From NCBI RefSeq assembly GCF_030272615.1, contig NC_081407.1:147251744-147315743 (forward strand): 64,000 nt of DNA, given 5' to 3'. This DNA is from Cryptomeria japonica (lineage: Eukaryota; Streptophyta; Pinopsida; Cupressales; Cupressaceae). Below, piece after piece: positions 58,310 through 64,000 of the stretch; the stretch's first letter is position 1; every line of letters starts with the position of its first letter. A model generated the notes under the pieces. The model made no database searches, was not told the DNA's origin, and worked only from the letters and a program-made list of their open reading frames with translations. The translations under genes were made by a program, and so were the position numbers.

Positions 58310-58590
58310 GGTGGTGTAACCTATCTGGATTATGCCTTTTTTATTTGAATATACATTGGTGGTTAATATTTTATGTTCATATTGGTCTCAACATGACATG
58401 TGGAGATCCACATTTATTTTGGTTCATTGAAGAATGGTTTTGGGCCAACTAGTTGGCAAGTTATATTGTTCATCTACATGTTCTATTATAATTATAACTA
58501 CAAATAATTATGTTGGAAGAATAGTGGAAAGGATGTGGTAGTGTTTGCAGTTCATTATAATTATTTGTAAAAGATGTGTGGTGATCTGTT
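58310..58590 (+). repeat. E-like LTR, second part
   Basis: Continues 52290-52704 beyond H; aligns with the reverse complement of about 19230-19410 (for example TGGATTAT..., AGATC(T/C)ACATTTAT-like and TAGTTTTGGGTCAAGTAGTT-like phrases). Ends where LTR I begins. Confidence 0.6.
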
Positions 58591-58594
58591 TGGT

Positions 58595-59772
58595 GATGGA
58601 TAGTTCAAATAACTGGAAGACAACTGAGAGGGGAAGGTGAATCAGTTGTCATAGATTACTAGAACCTTAAGCAATTAAAACTTTAATACCGAAACCCAAA
58701 AAATTAATACTAGAATGATTAAACCAAATACATAAATAGAAGTTAAATCAATTGAGTATAAACAATAATCATAAAATAAATACCATCCACATGACACCAA
58801 GATTTATATGTGGAAAACACGATAAAGGGAAAAACAACAGTGGAAGCCTACCCACAGTCATATAATGCTTTTGTAGTAAGTATGTGAATTACAATTGAGT
58901 GGCCTACACTTGTAGGAAGGCCAACAACCTAGAGCACACTGCTCATCACAAAAGGAGCCTCACTGACTACATAGAAATCTAGACCACAATCCAGAAGAGT
59001 GAATGAACTACAATGATAGCATCTCCTATGCCTGAGTACAGTTCCGGTTAAGCTCAATACCAAAGGAATAAATCCTCTTACATAAACCCAATTCGATCTC
59101 CAATGATTGACAAAATCCTCTACCTAAATGATATTACATTATTCACACATTAAATATCTATATCCCATTCCTATATTTGATCTACAATGAGATCTTACAT
59201 CTATATATACACACCCTTGACCATAAACAATTAAGTCAGCCACCAGACAATAAACCAATTACATAATTATAAAACATGTCAGTCTTACACCAAAGAAATA
59301 ATATCCAACAAATAAGACATCCTGAAAACACAATGAGAGGTCCAATCCATACATTTCATTAAATTGGTACATAACCTAGATCAACCAGGACCAAATATAG
59401 GTCCACATGTTAAAGCAATGATCTGCATCCACCAAGTCTCGAACATGATCATCAATAGTATCCTAAAACTCCACTAGAAGTTGCACCAACACCACTTATG
59501 TAAATCACCAAAGATCTTCATCAAAAGCTCTAACAGTGAAACCCTTGCCGGAACCACAAGCCAAGCTTTCAAGCAAACAGGATAACATCCGATCACAAGA
59601 CCAAAACCAACTGACTAAATATGAACATGAATATCATGAATGAGCCAATTCCATAACCAAATCATATCGGATCATGCCGGATCCAAACCAATCAGAAACT
59701 AATCAACCTACCAGGACCACAAGGGTGTCGGTAAAGCACCCAAACAACTAGTGTTGACATCAAAGATAAAAA
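58595..59772 (-). repeat. LTR I (minus strand, interrupted by G near its end)
   Basis: Begins TGATGGATAGTTC, G-tract ACTGAGAGGGGAAGGTGAAT at 58621-58640, shared block 58808-58855, TATATATACAC near 59197-59207 (probable TATA region). The LTR's right end is not seen because G starts at 59773 after TGTTGACATCAAAGATAAAA; the rest lies outside the window. Whether it is a solo LTR or part of an element cannot be told. Confidence 0.7.
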
Positions 59773-61203
59773 TGATAATTTAATGATGAACAGGGAGTAC
59801 CAAACCGGTACTGAGAGGGGGGGGGTGAATTAGTACAGGTATAAATTTTTTTCCTGAACTAGTTTGACTGCAAGCAATGAACTTGACTGGCAATCATTGA
59901 CACCAGTCTAAACCAGATTACTATCGATTAAACACAATGTGACTGTGAAATACATTAACCTAAACACTTATCTTTCCACATAATCTCTTCCCTCATTTCC
60001 ACTTTATCATTGTGCATAGACAGGTAATCTAACATCAGAAATATAATAACTTGCTAAATCAACATGCTTCACCGCTTAAACAAGAAATAACAAAATATCA
60101 CAGATAAGAGGCATCACACATGACACACATATTTTTCACGTGGAAACCCAACTGGGAAAAAGCACGGTGGGGATGAATACCCACAAACTGTTTTTGAACT
60201 CTTTAGAAGTCTGCTCTGTTAGGAGCCTAGTCTGGTTAAAGATTATTACAACAAGTTCTGTTAGGAATGGATCCTGCTAGGGATCACCCAGTTAAGGGAT
60301 GGCTAGAATACCTGGTTAAGGGTTAAACCCTATTAGAGGTTACCTTGTCAGAGGATTTCATGAACTCAATGGCTTTGAGTCACCCTATTAAAGGATTTAT
60401 AGTAAGCTGGTTAAAGCTACCCTGTTAAGGGATTTTCCAACTATTGAAGTGGTTAGAGATCAACAGGTATTACAATGATTTGGTAATAGTACTCAATGCC
60501 AATGCAGATCCGCTTTGGTTCCTTCCTTCTGCATACACACTCTGTGGGTATCACTCCTCTTATCTGGTCTAGCAAGAATAACATATCTTTGCACTTAGAT
60601 ACACATGCAACATTTGCCAACACCTTCAACATGAAACACAACATTAACCTTATAGGAAACAGACAAGTCGGCAACATAAACCCTAAACCCTAAACCTTTA
60701 GGTTGAGCAATTCAATCGGTTCAAATTCTCAAGACATTCTCCATCATTCATTCTTCACCGCTTCATGGAGGTGATAACCCATCATGCGTTCTCCACCATT
60801 TGCAGAGACTTCACACATTCCCGAAGTAGATAGGATCAATCTCCTTCATGCAAGATCCTTCATGCACACGAGGCTGACATGGCAACATGATCTGATCTCC
60901 ATTAGATCTCCAATACAATGCTAACTCATCACACAATGCCATTAGTTGAATAACACAGGCTCGAAACACTTCAACTGGAAACCCTGAGGCTAGAACTACC
61001 AACCGATAGTCATACCATGTTAAACCTTGATAGAAAGCATTCCATATACCGGTTCATCTTTCACTATACTAGTTCTCAACATCATACCGGTTCATCTTTC
61101 ACTATACCGGTTCTCAACATCATACTAGTTCACTCTTTAGCATATTGATATCAATGACAACACAATTTCATCATGTCAATCATACTTTGCACATATACCA
61201 ACA
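59773..61203 (-). repeat. 3' LTR of element G
   Basis: 1,431 bp, TGATAATTTAATG to ATATACCAACA. G-tract CTGAGAGGGGGGGGGTGAAT at about 59811-59829, shared block 60137-60175 (CACGTGGAAACCCAACTGGG form). Tandem-like GTTAGGG/GTTAAGGG phrases between 60220 and 60440. It is the same family as solo LTR F. Confidence 0.92.
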
Positions 61204-61440
61204 ATCTCCCCCTTTGGCATTGATGGCAATATACAAATATTGTTGCATCACATCTTCTCCTTAATACTACATATATCTTCTTTGCTTCACATCTTCTCCC
61301 CCTTTGACAAGAATGCCAAAGTGGAGGCACAAGTTTCCCTATTCCACTATGTTGCTCCCCGTGAGGAGTAGCATCCTTCAACAAATCAATCCTGAAAGGA
61401 TATAGCAAAGTGAGATCTGACTGATGTGGAGCACAAAACT
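61204..61440 (-). other. Polypurine tract and 3' non-coding part of G
   Basis: ATCTCCCCCTTTGGCATTGA (plus strand) follows the LTR by one base: the reversed polypurine tract. A second CTCCCCCTTTGACA copy is at about 61294. No gene. Confidence 0.82.
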
Positions 61441-62780
61441 TTAGTTTACCTCTTGAAGGGGAAACACCCCTAATTCACCTCTTATATAGGTAAATGTAGC
61501 CTTTGGTAGAGGCTTGGTGAATATGTTTGCTAACTTCTCCTTACTAGAAATATGTTCCAATACCACCTCTTTGTTCTGAACCTTTTCTCTCAAGAAATGA
61601 TACTTGAGTTCAAAGAGCTTAGTTCTAGCATGCAAAACCAAATTCTTGGAAATGTTAATTGCACTTGTATTGTCACAAAATATACTTACCAGTTCAGATA
61701 CAAGAACTTTGAAGCCATTCAATACATGCTTCATCCAAATAGTCTGGGTGCAGTTCATAAAAGCTGCAACATACTCCACTTCTATTGTAGACTAAGAGAT
61801 ACAACTCTGCTTTTTACTCATCCATGAGACCAGTCTACCACCGAGAAAGAATGCACCACCGGTTGTGCTCTTTCGGTCATCCACATTACCAGCCCAATCA
61901 ACATCTGTGAACACTTTCAGGTTGAAATAATCATTGTATGGATACCATAATCCATAGTCAATAGTTCCCTTCAGATATATAAGAATCCGCTTGACTACTA
62001 CCAAGTGTGATTCTCTTGGGCTTTTCTAAAACCGAGCAGTAATACCCACTACATGTGCAATGTCCAATCTGCTATGCACTACATAATGAAACTTACCAAT
62101 CATTGATCGATATTCCTTCTCATTTACCAATGCTGAGTCATCCTCTTTTGATAGTTTACAACCAGTCACCATTGGTGTACCAACTGGTTTTCTATCTTCC
62201 ATGCCAAATGTCTTCAACACCTCTTTGACATACTTGGACTGAGTAATAAAGATTCCATCTTTCATTTGCTGAATCTATAGTCCAATGAGGAACTTAATCT
62301 CCCCTATGAGTGACATCTCAAACTCCTTTTTCATCTCATCTGCAAAGTCATGACTCATCTTGTCATCTCCACCAAAGATTATGTCATCAACAAATACTTC
62401 ACAGATCAGAATCTGATCTCCTTCTGATTTCAAGTAGATATTGCTATCTTCACTTGTTCTTTCAAATCCAATCTTCACAAGATGGGAGTGCAAGCATTCA
62501 TACCATGCTCTAGGTGCCTGCTTCAGTCCATACAAGGCTTTATGTAGCCTACACACCATGTCACTATCTTCTAATAGGGCAAACCCATCTGGTTGCTCTA
62601 TATACATCTCTTCTTCAAGTATTCCATTTAGAAATGCAGATTTTACATCCATTTGATATACCTTGAATCCTTTGAAAGTTGCATATGCAAGAAGCATACG
62701 AACTCCTTCCAATCTTGCTACTAGACCAAAGGTTTCTCCATAGTCTTCTCCTTCTTCTTGGGCATATCCTTTACACACTA
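61441..62780 (-). pseudogene. Reverse transcriptase and RNase H of element G
   Basis: RT (62778-62275): CKGYAQEEGEDYGETFGLVA, VYQMDVKSAFLNGILEEEMY, ALYGLKQAPRAWYE, CEVFVDDIIFGG (catalytic FVDD), EFEMSLIGEIKFLIGL. The connection continues KYVKEVLKTFGMEDRKPVGT and SMIGKFHYVVHSRLDIAHVV (62265-62026). RNase H: LKVFTDVDWAGNVDDRKSTT (catalytic Asp), SWMSKKQSCIS, YVAAFMNCTQTIW, SIFCDNTSAINISKN, LANIFTKPLPKATF. Breaks are few, so G is among the better preserved elements, but several TAG codons remain. Confidence 0.91.
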
Positions 62781-64000
62781 GTCTTCTTTGTTCCTTACCA
62801 CTGTGCCATCCTCATTCAGCTTATTTCTGAAGACCCATTTGGTTCCAATGACATTTTTATGCTCTGGTCTGGGTACCAAAGACCATGTACCATTCTTCTC
62901 TATCTGATCAAGTTCCTCTTCCATTGCCTTGATCTAGTCTTCATCTTTATGTGCCTCTTTGAATGATTTAGGATCAAATTCAGAGATCATACATGAATTT
63001 TCTCTGATCTTTCTTCTTGTAATAATTCCTACATCTTTGTCTCCTATGATCTGCTTAGGATCATGATTGAGTTTGGCATACCTAGGTATATTCTTAACAG
63101 ATACCTCTTGCTTTTCTTCCTCATCCTCATCTTCATCAGCATTAGCATCCACCAGTGTAGGAGCACAATTACTGGTACTGGGTGGATTTGCAACTGGTTC
63201 CTAGAAGGTTACTACAGATTCATCTCCTACATGCTCTCTACCAGTTTCCTCGGGTTTCTCAAATTTTTCATCAACCCTAACATTGATGCTTTCAACAATT
63301 CTCTGACTCCTATTGTTGAAACATTTGAGAGTTTTTCTCTTTGTGGAATACCCTAGGAATATTACCTAATCACATTTAGCATCAAACTAACTCTGATGTT
63401 CACTCCTCTTGATATAACATTTACTACCAAACACTCTGAAGTAGCTTAACACTAGTGTCTTGTCGGTCTAGTACTCATAAGGAGTCTTATCCTTTCCTTT
63501 CTTGATGAGTACCTGGTTCATTGTGTAGACAACAGTGTTCACCGCTTCTCTCCAAAAGGTGTGAGCAACCTCTCCTTGGATCAAAATAGTTCTAGCTGCT
63601 ACAACCATAGTCCGGTTGTTTCTTTCTACTAAGCCATTCTACTATGGATTCCGGGGGGTAGACAGTTGCCTCTTGATGCCATTCTCTTCACAATATTTGT
63701 TGAATTCACCAGAAGTGAATTCCCCTCCTTGATCAGTTCTAAGGCATTTCATTCTTCTACCGCTTTCCTTTTCTATCAGTACTCTGAAAGCTTTGAACTT
63801 TCCAAAGGCTTCAGACTTGTCCTTCAAGAATGTGACCCACATCATTCTTAAGCAATCATCTGTAAGAATCATAAAATACCTATCTCCCTGCATACTCCTA
63901 GTTTTCATAGGACCACACAAATCAGTATGCACAAGATCAAGTAAATTGTCTGCAATGAAAGATTTACCTTTGAAGGTTGAGGAGGACATTTTCCCCAGTT
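62781..64000 (-). pseudogene. Integrase and linker of element G (5' part outside window)
   Basis: From the window edge down: NLLDLVHTDLCGPMKTRSMQ, YFMILTDDCLRMMWVTFL (first Asp), CLRTDQGGEFTSGEFNKYCE (second Asp), LSTPRNP, where the following Gln-Gln pair is TAG-TAG (63639-63644 on the plus strand), then NGLVERNNRTM with the catalytic Glu. Next come the VFGSKCYIK region and the acidic linker DANADEDEDEEEKQ before RT (QIIGDKDVGIITRRKI). In this linker the protein carries the usual GD-x-x-GI-x-TRR motif that precedes RT in this lineage. Confidence 0.9.

Larger units (their letters stand above)
59773..64000 (-). mobile_element. Copia element G, left part (runs off the window)
   Basis: Left LTR (59773-61203), reversed polypurine tract, then RNase H, RT and integrase on the minus strand up to the window edge. 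Same lineage as B and K by motif spelling (FVDD box, the acidic linker). Left flank is AAAAA; the right end is not in the window. The frame is broken by a number of TAG stops. Confidence 0.9.

Overview
The window is repeat-dominated nuclear DNA of a large-genome seed plant. Stacked LTR retrotransposons, low gene density and an AT-rich background with old, broken elements fit a gymnosperm such as a conifer, but a large angiosperm genome cannot be excluded from sequence alone. The one plausible cellular gene is at the left edge: the 3' part of a LURP-one-related (tubby C2-like) gene with one intron (1-705). I saw no rRNA, tRNA or CRISPR.

Left block (1629-16647): Copia element 1 (+; target duplication GACTA on both sides) is split inside its integrase by an ~11 kb insertion, X (about 3998-14998). 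X carries decayed fragments of a P4-type ATPase (lipid flippase) gene, strong foldback sequences, and a second complete Copia element 2 (+, 6597-12910). Reading across X restores the integrase of element 1, so the order of insertion is clear. 16653-18357 is unannotated AT-rich DNA.

Central block (18358-52290): an LTR of a minus-strand element E is followed by Copia element D (+). D is interrupted after gag by element B (-; 22196-51306, target duplication CCTAA). B is 29 kb long because it has taken in four later insertions: solo LTR J, Copia element K (-), and two members of one family, A (+) and C (-). Without them B is about 7.4 kb. A and C lie tail to tail, 69 bp apart. They carry no protease, integrase or reverse transcriptase. 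Instead they share a coiled-coil/four-zinc-knuckle ORF and a second ORF of about 1,050-1,080 codons that I do not recognise. This conserved non-autonomous LTR family is the best candidate here for something undescribed.

Right block (52290-64000): an E-like LTR (+) is split by a minus-strand chromovirus, H (Ty3/Gypsy; target duplication ACTGA). H has lost protease/RT/RNase H but keeps gag, integrase and a chromodomain, and its own LTR holds solo LTR F (+; target duplication ACAAC). Next come LTR I (-) and Copia element G (-), which runs off the window.

No retroelement reading frame is intact. Element boundaries rest on TG...CA ends, target duplications, primer sites and polypurine tracts read by eye; identities are by-eye estimates. 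Nearly all the Copia LTRs (A, B, C, E, F, G, I, J, K) share a GTGGAAAACC...GGGAAAAACC...GGTGGG block plus a terminal C/G tract. Their polypurine tracts sit in a shared context, which suggests a common replication system that A and C could use in trans.
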